From: Dasypus novemcinctus
Taxonomy: Eukaryota > Chordata > Mammalia > Cingulata > Dasypodidae
Direction of reading: 5' to 3'
Assembly: GCF_030445035.2 (NCBI RefSeq)
Contig: NC_080695.1
Coordinates: 51,725,954-51,789,953, forward strand
DNA: 64,000 bases
Shown: one piece after another, positions 9,342 to 21,265 of the stretch
How the letters are laid out: each line of letters begins with the position of its first letter
How positions within the stretch are numbered: position 1 is the stretch's first letter
Translations under genes and position numbers: made by a program
Notes under the pieces: generated by a model
What the model was told of the DNA's origin: nothing
The model's input: the letters and a program-made list of their open reading frames with translations, nothing else
Database searches by the model: none

Positions 9342-10710
9342 CTGGGGGGTGGGACAGAAGGGGGGTCAGCTGTGCTCTGGAGGACCCCAGGACACCCCAA
9401 CACTTGTGCCCACATGAGAGAAGGCCCCAGCCAGGGACCTCAATTCCCTATTCCAACTCCAGGACCATAAAGGAGCCCTGGGAGTGACACCTGCCTGAAG
9501 GAAAGACTCTGCAGAGGTGCAGCTAACAATGAAGGACACTTATTTAAAGAGTGACTCTGACTCTAACTGCCATCCTCAGAATGGAGCTGCCATGAGGTCA
9601 TGTACTCTCACCACCATGCCCTGCCAGCTTCATTGCTCAGGATCTAGGGGCTGAAATTGACTTTCTAGAACCCAGTGCACATACACCAAACCCAGCACTA
9701 CCCAGGACAAGACCACTAAGGCCCAGCAAAGACCACCTGAGCCAGGCCTTCTGAGTGGGATCCTAAAGTATTTCTACTTTGACCCTATTTTCCAACTGTC
9801 TTTGTGGCCTAGAACAAGCTAGAAAGAAACACCAGACTGGAGTTCCTGCTCTGGCTTCAGTGACATGGTGACTCATCTCCTTTCTTAGTTGCTCCAGTCC
9901 TCAGTCTTCCTGTTCTGTAGGACAGGTCCTTCTGCCCTATTTAACACCTCCCAGCTGCAGTTTCTCATTTGAAAGATGGGAGAGGATATTGAACCTCCGT
10001 CTAGGAAAGGTGGGAGTTATTTTACTTTGCCTGGGTTAATGGCTGGGGGAGGAGGATCAGCTCACTGAGAATAAGTTACCCTCACTGTGCACAGGCATGC
10101 TATGTGTGCATTCGATGCTGGATTTTCTCTCCCCTATGGGGATAAGGAGCAGGCCCAGGAGTGTGATTAACTGATCTAAGAGCTCAGAGTCAGGAAGTCT
10201 GGCTCTGGGTCAGTGCTATTCTGGATTCTTTCACTTCCCCACTTCCTAGAATACTGAGGGGGCTCCCTCAAGCCTCCAAAGGGGATCGAGGAGACTTTGT
10301 CTAGTTTTCACTATCATAACAAGATGGTCTGTGCATATTTGGCACTTGTGTCCATCAGTCATGGTGCTTTTGGAGGTGCAGTATCACAGAACACCCTTCA
10401 AGTTGAGCCCCTCTTCTTCACCATCTTGTGAAAAGCCCTTTCTTTGGGAACCTCAATGGTGTTAGCTTTGATCTAAGTTCCCAATGCCTGGGTCTCATCC
10501 AGGGAAGGGTACACAAGGGAGATAGAGCAGATAGGGAGAAGGTGCTGTGGGCCCTGTGGGCTGCCATCGGCACCTTGTTTTTGGACAGGGTGCCTTCTCA
10601 CCCTGCTGTCAGGTATACTGGAACCAGTGGGCCTCGGATCTTTAGGCTGTGGACAGGGCTCATGCCTACCCCCTCCAACACCACCCTCTCCAACACTCCT
10701 CCTGACTTAC

Positions 10711-10825
10711 TTCGATTGTCTGATATGATTTGCACCAGCTTGTAGTCTTCTGGCTTGTCTTGATGCAGGCTGTGTTCTTCCAGGGCCTTGCTGATCCCGG
10801 CTAGAGCCCTATCTTGGCTGGTCAC
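10711..10825 (-). CDS. RA-half exon c, RA domain middle
   Basis: Acceptor CCACCACAG precedes 10825 and donor CGAA|GTAAGT follows 10711. It encodes VTSQDRALAGISKALEEHSL and KPEDYKLVQIISDNR, 38 codons plus one base, as in RALGDS. Confidence 0.85.
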
Positions 10826-11879
10826 CTGTGGTGGATCAGGGACAGACTCTCAGGGCCTGAGTCCTAGAGCCTGATCCCTCACAGTGCAGCTGCCAGAAAT
10901 CCTATGAGCCAAGTCTATTCAGGGCGGGGTCTATAGGGGCCATATGCTCTTCCCATGGACCTACAAGAGATCACGGAATGAGGCCAAGAACTCAGGGGCC
11001 AAAGAGTGACCATGCAACAGACTGTGGGAACTGAGGAGTGAAATCTGACCCTCACGCTCTCACTTCCTGCCTCCCAATCATGGGAGATGGTGTTCCCCTG
11101 CCCTGCCCCTGACCCTCCAGGACCCCTCCAGGTAGCAGTGAACACCCAGGAAATAGCACACATCCAGTGTGAGCCCAAATGTCAGAGAGGAGGAGAGGCT
11201 GAATGATATGCTACAGGTCAGCAGGACTGCCCTGGGCTCCAGGATGCAATTGTGGTCAGCAAGGTCTAGAATGCAGTTACCTTGACATGAGGGCCAATCT
11301 GGAGACAGGATCAGGACATGGGTCAGACAAGTGAGAGCTTAGTGAAACTACCCCTGCTCCTGGCCACAAGAGAGGAGCACCCAGGGTGGTTATGGAACAA
11401 GGCTCCTAGGCCCAGTCTCTGTGCAGGGGGCCATGAGTGGCTCCATATGCACACCCCATCCAGCATCTACCCCTGCTCACACCTTCATGGCCACTGTCCT
11501 GGGGCAGACGCTGTTGTCCATGCTGGTCACAGCAACAGCCCTAACTGGCTGGTATCTGCATGCATCAGCTCAACCTCCACTTTAAGACCAAAAGTCACCT
11601 GCTATCCCTGTTCTCCTCTGACCCTTCAGTGGCTCTGTCTCCCCCCATGAGAAAGTCAAGCTCTGTCTAGCAGTCACAGGGCCTGATGTGACCCACACCT
11701 CTTTGGACCCACCTCTTCCCCTTGTTTCCTGTTCCTTCAGGCCCTGGGCTCCTGGCTGATCCAGGGGCTGCCCAACACATGTCTTCCTTGGGCCTGGTGG
11801 GCTGTCCCCTCCCTGATCCTCTCTGGGGCCACCTCAGCAAGCTCTTCCAAGGCTGTGCTCACTCCACGTGCCAGCCTCA

Positions 11880-12030
11880 GCCCCTATGTCCACTATCCTT
11901 AGCCCTGACTGCCATTGAACTCACACTCTTCCTGCCTCTGGAGGTGGTTGTCTGTCTTTCACCATCCACCAGGAAGTCTGCTCCATGAAGGCAGGGAGGG
12001 AACATGTCCTTCCTTATGTGTCAACTGCCT
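11880..12030 (+). repeat. Possible L2 3' end
   Basis: The block ending GCTCCATGAAGGCAGGGAGG is typical of an ancient L2 tail; it lies in the intron between RA exons b and c. Confidence 0.35.
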
Positions 12031-12074
12031 GAACCACTGAGGGGCCCCAGGGGATTTCCACATGCCCAGCTCAC

Positions 12075-12260
12075 CAGGATACTCTTGTACTTGACGTTGT
12101 CCTCATACAGGCTGACACGGACAATGCAGCAGGGCCCCCCTTGCCATTTATAGAGCACGCGTGAGGAACCATGCATGTGGTTGGTCTGCATGGCCCTGGA
12201 TTGGATGGAGGGAGATGAAGAAGGCATTCCTCCAGATGCTGATGTGACTACGGACGAGTT
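12075..12260 (-). CDS. RA-half exon b, linker and start of RA domain
   Basis: Acceptor CCATCACAG precedes 12260 and donor CTG|GTGAGC follows 12075; 62 codons in phase 0. It begins NSSVVTSASGGMPSSSPS and ends CCIVRVSLYEDNVKYKSIL, the first strands of the RA fold. Confidence 0.82.
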
Positions 12261-12510
12261 CTGTGATGGGGAATACAAAGATAAGCAGAAGGTCTGGGAG
12301 CTCAGGGCAGCCCTGGGCTGCTCTAGAAGCTCCTATCAGTTCTAGAAGTTCTTTAGCAGTCAACAATCATCAAGACCTTTGTGGATGGGGGTGGCAAACA
12401 GGCACAGGGAAGGGAGGGTGAGGGGAGGGCCAACACGGAGAGGAGGTGGGCATTCTCTTTAAATTCCTGGCCATCTTTGGAATCTGAGACATGGTCCAGG
12501 TGGATTTTAC

Positions 12511-12643
12511 CTTAGAACTGGAGGCATCAGCTGTATGTATAGGACACGAGTCAGCTGCATCCCTGCTGCTGAAGCCTTGGCTCCACCTGTGCTGGACACT
12601 GGAGTGGATGGTGCTGACACCACTGGATTCAGGGACATGGTGG
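12511..12643 (-). CDS. RA-half exon a, Ser-rich linker
   Basis: On the minus strand the acceptor CATTTCCAG precedes 12643 and the donor AAG|GTAAAA follows 12511. It encodes SSRDAADSCPIHTADASSSK at its end, similar to the SSGDIADALSVHSAGSSSS stretch of RALGDS as I recall it. Coding-like similarity seems to continue past the donor in another frame. Confidence 0.55.
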
Positions 12644-12689
12644 CTGGAAATGAGGGTCAGCTTACTTTGGGGCTTCCCCCAGATTGCAA

Positions 12690-12880
12690 ACAAATCCCTA
12701 CACAGCTCCCACTGCACCCTGCTAAATGCTCTGACTACCTCAGAGATCATGCAGCATCATCCCATTTCACAGAATAGGAAACAGGCCCAGAGATGTGGCA
12801 ACTTGCCCCAGTCACAGGGTTGTTTTGGTATAGAGCTGAGATCCTGTGGCTAAATCATCAGTCTTCCCAAGCCCATGCTT
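12690..12880 (+). repeat. MIR fragment
   Basis: CCCATTTCACAGAATAGGAA, CAGGCCCAGAGATGTGGCAA and CTTGCCCCAGTCACAGGG follow the MIR core. It lies just upstream of the first RA-half exon. Confidence 0.6.
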
Positions 12881-13609
12881 AGCCTGATGGTTCCCTGAGT
12901 CCAAAGACAACCCGCACTTAATGCCCAGGACAGGGAAATCACTTTTTGCTCTAAAGCTTGATGCTTTCCGGTAGGTGTTTGGCTTTGAATCTCTTACTGG
13001 CCAACTGGGATGGGGGCTCTAGCTCCTGAGACAGGTGCTAGCTACAGCACAGAGTGGCAGCTGTGAGCTTCCCAGAGCCACACCTCATGTATCCCTCCCA
13101 GTGCCCACACAGCAACTGTCATTTACATGCCCCAGATGTCTTCAGGTAAAGGTCTTATGGTCAAATCTGGAACATTTGGTATCATCATAGCCAGAAAACA
13201 CCAACAACTCCAATGGCCATAAATGATGAAGGCTTACAGAGAATGTAGTTTATGCATCAAATGGGATATTCTCAGCCATAAGACATAATGAAGTAGAGAT
13301 ACATGCTGGAACGGAAGGGGCCTGAAGAACATAATGGTAAGTGAAAGAAGATGGACACTAGTGGCCACTTACAGGATTCCATTAGTATGAAGGCTCCACA
13401 CTGGGCAAATCCACACAGAGAAGATAGATTAGTGGTTGCTAGGGGCTGGGTTGAGGGTAGTAGGGGGGGAGTTAGTACTATTGGGTCCAGGATTTCATTT
13501 GGAATTATTGAAACTTTACTGCGATTAGGTAGTCGTTATGGTTTTATAACCTTCTGAATACACTAAATACTCTGACAATGGCCCTTTAAAAGACTAAAGT
13601 TATGTTAAT

Positions 13610-13735
13610 TTTTTTTTAAAGATTTATTTTATTACTCTCCCCTTTCATCCTCCCCTCCTCTCTGTGTCCATTCGTGTGTGTTCTGAGGCTGCTTGCATTC
13701 TCCGCGGCACTGGGAATCTGTCTCTTTTTTTTTAA
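13610..13735 (-). repeat. Truncated DAS-type SINE tail
   Basis: A poly-T and AAGATTTATTT start is followed by CTCTGTGTCCATTCGTGTGT, the reverse of the 3' part of the SINE seen in full at 54306. It abuts the next SINE. Confidence 0.6.
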
Positions 13736-13749
13736 TTAATCAGATAATT

Positions 13750-14150
13750 TTATTTTTTTAAGATTTATTTATTTCTCTCTCCTTCTCCCCCCTCACCCCA
13801 GTTGTTTGTTCTCTGTGTCTATTTGCTACGTGTTCTTTGTCCACTTCTGTTGTTGTCAATGGCATGGGAATCTGTCTTTTTGTTGTGTCATCTTGCTACG
13901 TCTGCTCTCCTTGTGGGTGGCCCCACTCATGGGTGGGCTGCACTTTCTTCATGTGGGGCAGCTCAATATGGGGTGCACTCCTTGATCGTGGGGTTCCCTA
14001 TGTGGGGGACACCCCTGCATGGCATGGCACTCCTTGTAGCAGTGCTGCATGTGGTCCCGCTCACCACATGGCCTGGAGGCCCTGGGTTGGAACCGTGCAC
14101 CTCCCATGTAGTAGGCAGGCACTCTATCAGTTGAGCCATGTCCATTTCCC
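13750..14150 (-). mobile_element. Full-length DAS-type SINE (armadillo tRNA-derived SINE)
   Basis: On the minus strand it opens with a tRNA-like head (GGCTCAACTGATAGAGTGCC as A box region, GGTTCCAACCC as B box), runs through the body shared with the copy at 54306 and ends AAATAAATAAATCTTA. The flanking words ATGTTAATT and GTGTTAATT are a likely target-site duplication in the L1. Confidence 0.85.
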
Positions 14151-14189
14151 TGGTGTGTTAATTATATCTCAATAAGACCGAGGTGAAGT

Positions 14190-17130
14190 CCATACTGGAA
14201 GTCCATAATGTAGTTTGCCCTGAGTGGGCCTGTACAGCTTGTGAAATAGACAAACACCTGCACATTCACTGCTGGGTTTAAGAAAGCCTCAGGGGCTTTC
14301 AGAGACTAGAGGATTGGGGAGTGGCCAGATGAGTGGCTCTGACCCTGGCTCTGATATTCACCCTGGATTGCATCTGTCCCCACCCCCTCCCCACCCTGGC
14401 TGGCCTCCTGGGAATGGCATCTCCCCTCATTTATTTTGTGTGGAGCTCAAAGAGTAACTTCTCCTTACCCTGAGCTTCTGTGCAAGCTGTTTGATTCTGT
14501 GAGTCTGCCACAGGGAAGAAAATGTCTTTGTGGGAATTTGTGAAACAGCAGGTGGTGACAGTTGTCAGGCACTACTGTACTGGTTGGTAAACTACCATGG
14601 CCTTGAGTCCCCCAAGCACCAGCCTAGACTCCCTGCCCCTTTTTTGGGACCCCAGGACCTCCCTATGATCTGTCACCTAAAAGGTTCATGCTTCATGGCA
14701 GGGGCCTCAGGACCCCGACCAGGACTGGTTTTCTTTGTCTTGACCAAGCTGCCTGCCTAGCTCCTTGTGTGCCTCTGCCCACTCTCAGCCTTGTCCTGAC
14801 TACCTCAAAACTAAATCTGTAGCTGTGGGACTACAGAGAAAATCCATCCACAATTCAGAAAAACAAAGAAAAGAAGGTACTCTCAGGCCCTAAAATTTCT
14901 TAATCTCACACTGGTCCCTGATCTTCTCCTTCCTGCTCCCCCTCGCTCAGGCCTTTAGGCTCCCCTTGGGCTGAGAGGCCCCTGACCAGGCAGTTCCTTC
15001 CCTGCCTCTTCCTCTCCTCCAGCCTCCAGAACCCCAGGAGGCCACATCACTGCTGAGGAAATCCCTCCACACTGGGGTACTCTTGGCAGCAGCCTCAGTC
15101 AATCCCTCACCCCAGGTGTGACCCCCAATCCAGTCTTCCTGGGATTTCTGCTCACCCACCCCCAGCCTCACAGAGCAGGCTGGCCTGTGCTTCAGTGGAA
15201 TTTGTTCTGTCTCTCCCCAAACAGGGTGGTAATGATGAATTCATCCTTGCCTGTTGCACAAATCTGGGGCAAGTTTTGTTTTGACAACACCCAGTGTGTC
15301 TATGGTCTTTGTCTATTCTGATAGGCTAGGATGAAATATGCTGATTACCACCCCAATACAAGAAAGTTTACACACACAGTCACGTAGGACCATGGGGAAC
15401 GGACAGAGAAAGGAGCCAGCCTTGCCAAGAGTTCATTTTAAAGAAACCTCTGTCCTCTCAAGAAAACATTGCACTGTTGCTATCTTAATTTTCAAGCTAC
15501 TGTAAACCTTTTCTTTCATTTGACCCATGAACCCTGTGAAAAATATTTGGATAGACCTTCACTTTGACGCATTGCTTTTTTTAAAAGCTGTTTCCAGAGA
15601 GCCCACTTATTCCTAGCAAATACCAAGGTCTACATTTTCTTTCCCATCTTACCTGTGAAGAAATGTGAGGCCCAGGGAATGAAAGAGACACATCAGAGTC
15701 TCAGCAGAGAGAAGAGGAGCTGCCTTGGGAACGTGGGCTTCTAAGCCCCAAGCTCCATTTTCCTTTTCCACCATAGAAATAGACGAGTGTGGCTCCCAGG
15801 CAAGTGTGGCTAAAAGAACCCAAATTTAATGTAGATGATTTCCGTTTTTACCATGCCTTCTTCTATCCTATGTTTAAAAAAGCAAAGCCATTTCAGTCAT
15901 TGTGAGGCCAGGAAGAATGAAAGAACCTAGTGGCCACATCAGGAAGTCACAGTTGCCAGGAAATAACAGGTGGGGGCATCAGGGAGCTAATTGGAACCAG
16001 GAGCCCCACCAAGGTTGCCCTTTGGCCTACAGGTTAAAAAACAAGATGGCGTGGCCCTAGTGCTCACTCTGCTGGCCAAAGCCTATCCAAACTTTAACTG
16101 CTCATGTCTAGGAGGCACCAAGGCCTCCTGGGGGTGATGGGTGGTTGTTTGCAGAAGGGCCCCAGAAAGACCCTGTGTCCCCAAGAAGGGGAGGGAAGGT
16201 AACTTAGGAAAGGAGTTTTCCATGGTCGGTGGAAGAAAGAGCAGTTGCATGTGTGCTGGAGGTGGGTTCAGTGGTCTATGTGGGTGGGGGTCAGTCCCCA
16301 ATGCCCCCAGATGTTTCAAGGGTTGTGGGAAAAACAATGACCACTTCCACTATACAAACAATGAAATGTAACATTTTTAAGCACCTAAAGGAAGGGCGTG
16401 GCTAATAAACATGGCTTGCAAGCTGAACAGATGAAGGAGCTGAGCCAAGAAGTAAGGTGAGAAAGTCAGTTAAGAGAGAGAAAAGGTACAGTGTGGCAGG
16501 GAGGAGAAGGTGGGGCGTGAGAGGAGCTGAGCTGGTGACCATGGGAGACAGAGAAAAAGAGAACAGCCAGGCACCAGTCTCCTTGTCCCACTGTCATCTG
16601 CCCTATTCTTACCCCAGGGCTACAAGAACTAGTTTGCCTGGGCCTCTGCTTCTTGAACCAAATTACTGGGCAACATAGAATTTGACCAAGAGTGGGTGCC
16701 CAGGGACTTTTGAACCCATGCTCATAGGTGCATGGGTTTTCCAAGTGATCCTATCTGTGCATTTCCCTAAAGCCATTGCTGACAATAAGACAAAGGTGGC
16801 TTCTGAGGTTCAGGAGTTGTGATTCAAGGGATGCCTGCATCCTGGAGGTTCCCAGGGTCTCTGCAACATCCCTAGTGTCATGTCTGATCCTGGACACAGG
16901 AGGAGTCAGCTTGGGACACAGAAGAACAGGTACTCCTGACTCTCCACCTCCTGAGATTTGATCAGTTCCTTGAAATGTCATCACACTTGTCCTCATCCAC
17001 TATGTCTGCCCTTGTCTGGAACCCTCGATGAAAGAGAAGTCAATAGCACTGAGATGAGCTTCCTCCTTAGTACTTCTCTTGCTTAATAAGACCTCACACT
17101 TCCAGACTGAATGTCAGTGCTGGAGGATCT
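14190..17130. other. Intergenic, nothing recognised
   Basis: No exon-like block with splice signals, no RNA gene and no repeat that I can name. I looked on the minus strand for the missing RALGDS exons upstream of the RA half and did not find them. Confidence 0.4.
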
Positions 17131-17139
17131 CCTTGTCCT

Positions 17140-17300
17140 CCATTCATCAGGCATAAGGAATGCCCTCTGGCACATTCGATGGAACAAAGCTCATTTGTCA
17201 CCTCTTCTAGGAAGATTTCCCTGGCATTCCACAGGCAGCATGAACAGTTTCCTCCTCCAAGTTCCCATAGAACATTTCAGGTACATTTATTAGAATACTC
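17140..17300 (+). repeat. L2 3' end
   Basis: CTCATTTGTCACCTCTTCTA and GGAAGATTTCCCTGGCATTC match the 'TCACCTCCTC-AGGAAGCCTTCCCTGA' pattern of L2 tails. Confidence 0.5.
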
Positions 17301-17979
17301 ATGCCCTTGAATCATGGACAGATGTTTTCCTCTTGTTGTTCCTTCCTGTGGACTTCCAAGAGGTAGTCATGCTTTATCCATTCAAACCCCTCCTAGCCCT
17401 GGTGTACACAAGGCACCTGCTGGGCATTGGGATTCAGTGCTGAGTGGGACTGGATCCTGTCCTTGGGGAGCTCAGAAGCCATTGGGGAGGGATGTTTAGA
17501 TTCCCTGCAGCAAGAACACCGAGTGAGGCCTCTGCTGATGGCAGGACCGGGTCCTGGGAGCCATCCTGCTCCATGCAGAGGAGCCTACATGGAGCTGGAG
17601 CTTGGTCAGCCCTGGCTGAGGGCAAATGTGGAGGCTTGGTGGCAGTGGTAGCCTTAGATCTTGTTTAGGTTAACTCAATCCAAGACAGTGGTAGGGAAGG
17701 GACTACAACGAGTACTCCTGACCTCAGGTCTATTGGCCACTCCAACATGATTGTTACCAGTAAGTGAAGTTATAGCTAAGCAATTCATCCTTCATTTGCC
17801 TCATTTCTCTAGTCCTGCCAGGGGCCCACCATGTTACAGCCCAGAATCGGGAAAAAAATTGGAGAGGGTTCTTTCTCCATGGAGCTGACAGCTTAGAGAT
17901 GGGCAGGCAGACCCTGCACAAGACATCACAAAATATCACAATATAGATACCAATCACTGATACTTACTGGGAGTTTAGG

Positions 17980-18175
17980 ATATGTCAGGCACTAACTTTA
18001 AAGTGCTTGAACTTCATCATCAAAACAATTTGGAAGCCAGAGTGTACTGCCCTCTTTTAATATAAATAAGGAAGCTGAAGTACAGAGAGGTAAAGGAACT
18101 TGATCAAGTTCTCAGCACTGAGAAGTGGTACACTGAAGGTTTGAACACTCTGAGCCCCAGTTTTCTAACTTTATA
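17980..18175 (+). repeat. MIR fragment
   Basis: ATATGTCAGGCACTAACTTT, then AAGTACAGAGAGGTAAAGGA and ACTTGATCAAG follow the MIR consensus. Confidence 0.6.
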
Positions 18176-18334
18176 AAGGTAGGATTACAATGGTTAACAA
18201 CAGGATTGGTTTAGCATCAGTGCTCTATAGCGATGCTGGAATTTCAATGCTCTGCGATGGCTGAAGTGGGCAGAGTCTTACCTCTGCCCTCTTCTTGGCA
18301 TCCTGGGCCCTTTCATGTTCAGCTCAAGGGATTT

Positions 18335-18445
18335 TAAATAGTCAGACATTGAGTGAGTATAACTCAGTGGGTGACCACCTGTTCCCCATGAAGAATTCCT
18401 GGGTTTAATCCCAGGAACCTGACAAAAATAAAAATTAAAAAAAGC
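18335..18445 (+). mobile_element. Short tRNA-derived SINE
   Basis: ATAACTCAGTGGGTGACCACC resembles a pol III A box region and GGGTTTAATCCC a B box, followed by an A-rich tail (AAAATAAAAATTAAAAAAAG). It does not fold as an intact tRNA gene by eye and looks like a different SINE subfamily from the DAS copies. Confidence 0.55.
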
Positions 18446-19099
18446 ATTTGGTAAGCTTTGGGCTCTAAATAAAAGGGAAATCCTAGGCCTCAGGGCATGG
18501 CATCTGGGTCCTCCTGACCACCCTAAGGCCCTGTAGCCCTGCACCAGATGGCTCTCACCCCTCAATCCTCTCCTGTGCCTCCCTGTTCCCATGACTGTGC
18601 TCCTGTGTTTCCCCACCTGGAATCTGTTCCTACCCCTGCCACCCTCCTTCTGGAGGCCACTATCCCGCTGAGCCCACCTTATCCCTGGGACCCTGTGCTG
18701 CTTCTTCATGCTAACACCCAGCCCAGTCTGACCATTGGCCATGGTAAGAGATGTCTCAGTTCATGCCTTCTTGTCCTCCTAAGTTGGTGGCCAGGATCAC
18801 TGAGTACTCCTCTCCCACCAGCCCTGAGACTCTGAAAGAAACAATAAGGAGGACCTTGTCAACGGAAGGCCACACTTGCTTTCAGGGGAAAATCTGGCCT
18901 TTCAATTAACATCTCAGGTATTACAATTTTCCAACCTTCCTCAGTGACAGAAAGCTCTATGTGGTAGCCAGATTAAGTGCTTCTTAACATTTTGGTCCCC
19001 AAGGCTGCCTTCATACCATGGAGAGTACAGGACATTTCTTGTGTTTATTTTCTTTTCCCCAAGGCTGTGAAATCATCCTGACACTCCACCAGGTAAGTT

Positions 19100-20230
19100 G
19101 TTTCCTGAGGGACTGGTGCTGCCTGTCACCTGAACCTCCAGTGCTCCTTCCCCCACATGGCAGGGAAAGCTGCTCTTGAGCCTGGTCCTTCTCTTAGGGC
19201 AGACAGCCTGGCCTGGTCAAGGAGCCATTCTCATGGGTCAGAGTCAGGTCTCCAGGCTCATCAGCAAATCCCAGGAAGATTTGGCCCTGTGACCCTCTGT
19301 GGATGTGCTGGGCTCGATGAGTCTGGGTTGTTGATTAGGCTCTGCAGCAAAAACCACCTCATCCTGGGCCTCACTGAGACACGGGGTCCCAGGATGTTTC
19401 AGGACAGAGAGACCAGGGTAACTCAGTGAGCCTCTGCCCAATCAAAGAGGCTGTGGGCAGAGCTACCCGGAAAGACTTTGGTGTGGCAAGAAGACCTGGA
19501 CAGGGTTGTCTGTGGACATGAAGTGGTCTGGAGGGATGTGAGATTGTCCCACAGAGCTGGGCATCTGCTGTGTTCCAGGACAGTGAAGACAGCCCAGATT
19601 ATTGGTGTGCCCACACTGACAACAGGCTACTGGGTGGGCTTCCAGAGAAGACGGTGCCTACCCATGCAGTGTGGGCTGGGAATGGACATTCTGGAGCTCC
19701 AAGGAAGCTAGACATGATGCCCCTGAGAGCTTGTGCTGAGCTCCACTAGGAGGATGGGAGTGACCAGTTAGCAAGACAAGGACACATGGTTGGAGGCTCC
19801 CATGGCCAGCCTTCCTGGGAGCTCATTCTCCTGAACTTGTGGGGAGAAGGGCTCTCCAGCACAGGAGTGGGGGAGCAGGGGGAAAAGATGTTGTGCTTGG
19901 GCCATCTCTGGGTTCCCAGGGAGGCCTTTAAGGGATCCATTTCTTGCTGTCCATCCCAGTGTAGTATTTACCTGCTGATTAATTTAGGTGCCAGTATGTG
20001 ATGTCCTACTCAGGTTCTTCTCTCTGTGGCCTGATATCAAGATGTGACAAAAGCTGACTAGCACAGGGTTTGTGTGATAATGGCCCACAGACAGCATGCC
20101 AAACCATGCACTGAATCCCCAAATCCAGAGAATACACCAGGCCAGGCTGTACCTCCCCAGGATTGCTCCGGGGTTGCTTCATCTCACATGACTGCTGTGC
20201 CAGTTGTTGCCACATGGAACCCTTGTCTTT
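19100..20230. other. Intergenic, nothing recognised
   Basis: GC-rich, no exon or repeat that I can name. It is the last GC-rich stretch before the repeat-dense AT-rich part. Confidence 0.35.
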
Positions 20231-20234
20231 ACTG

Positions 20235-21265
20235 AAATATATTAAACTGACTTATAAAGAGTTGCAAAGACCAAAATATCCAAAGAACCATTAAAACTCA
20301 ATAATAGGAAAACAATGACATTAGAAAAAGACCCTTCAACAAAGATTGCATAGAGATGGTAAGTGTGTAAGAAAAGATGTTCAACATCATGTGTCACTAA
20401 GGGAATGCAGATTAAACAATTCCATTCCACTATACTCCAGTCAATGGGCTGAAATCCAGAACTCTGGCAACAAACACTGGTGAAGACGTGGTGCAAAAGG
20501 AGCACTCATTCATTGCTGATGGGGCTGCAAAATAATTCAGTCACTTTGGAACCCAGTTTGGCATTTTCTTACAAAGCTGAATAGAGGCTTACCATAGGAC
20601 CCAGCATTCATACTCGTTATAATTTCCTCAAAGATTTGAAAATCATATCCATGCTAAAACCTGCACAGGAATGTTTACAGAGGTATTATTAATAACTGCT
20701 AAAAATTGGTAGTGACCAAGATGCCCAATAATACTTAATAGATAAACAAAATGCACAGCTCTACAATGGGGTATATTTCTGCATTAAAAAGAAATGTGTT
20801 GTGAAGCCACAAAAATCATAGAGGAACCTTCAAGGCCTGTTGCTAAATGAAAGTAGTCAGTCTGCAAAGGGTCAAAGCTCTGCATTTCCAACTATATGAC
20901 CCTGTGGAAAAAGCAGAACTATAGGGACAGTAAAGAGATCAGTGATTCCTGTGGTTTTGGGGGGCTGGGTGGGTGGATGACTGGGGGGAGCACAGTGCAT
21001 TATTAGGGTAGTGCAATTAATCTGTAAGCTCATGGATTGCTGGATACATGGCATGATGCATTTGTCAAAACCCGTGTAACTGTTCACACAAAAAGTGAAC
21101 CCTCATGTGAACTATGGGCTTTGGTTACAAAAATTTTATCAATATTGGTTCATTTCCTGCAAGTTAATATTAAGAGAAACTGCATGTGTAGGGGTGGTAT
21201 AGAGGAACTCTGCTTTCTCGGTATTTTCCCTGTAAAGCTGAAAAATCTATTATGTTTAAAAGAAG
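20235..21265 (+). mobile_element. L1 3' end (end of ORF2 and 3'UTR), old L1M class
   Basis: Ordered L1 words are present: GAAAAGATGTTCAACATCAT, ATTCATTGCTGATGGGGCTG, AAACCTGCACAGGAATGTTT, AACTATATGACC, and GTGAACCCTCATGTGAACTA near the end. ORF2 is broken by many changes. Confidence 0.8.

Larger units (their letters stand above)
9166..12643 (-). pseudogene. Orphan RALGDS-like C-terminal half: Ser-rich linker plus Ras-association domain
   Basis: Four exons on the minus strand (12643-12511, 12260-12075, 10825-10711, 9341-9166) have GT/AG borders, matching phases and no internal stop. Read in order they give a Ser-rich linker, CCIVRVSLYEDNVKYKSIL, VTSQDRALAGISKALEEHSL, KPEDYKLVQIISDNR, and an ending beginning LQIPHSAKVYYTMD. 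This follows the RA domain of RALGDS (CCIIRVSL, YKSILVTSQD, PEDYELLQI-SDDR, LKIPENANVFYAMN). RA domains bind GTP-loaded Ras or Rap. I found no upstream GEF exons on this strand to the end of the window and no start codon in the family position, so the piece looks like half a gene. It supplies what the plus-strand gene lacks, which suggests an inversion. Confidence 0.8.
13195..14185 (+). repeat. L1 3' end, split by SINE insertions
   Basis: From about 13195 the sequence follows an old L1 tail (GTGGTTGCTAGGGGCTGGG, then AGACTAAAGTTATGTTAATT). The L1 end resumes after the SINEs as TTAATTATATCTCAATAAGA. Confidence 0.65.

Noticed and set aside
13802-14175. Open frames of about 110 codons on the plus strand
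   Set aside because: They lie in the body of a minus-strand DAS-SINE; the same sequence family is open elsewhere for the same reason.
18335-18445. tRNA gene, because of A and B box words
   Set aside because: It lacks a full cloverleaf and has an A-rich tail, so it is a tRNA-derived SINE.
18548-19093. Possible exon pair: open frame 18548-18743 ending CATG|GTAAGA, and 19065-19093 ending CACCAG|GTAAGT, which join in frame
   Set aside because: The first part resembles an L2 tail (CCCCACCTGGAATCTGTTCC), the second is only about 29 bases, and neither matches a known protein.
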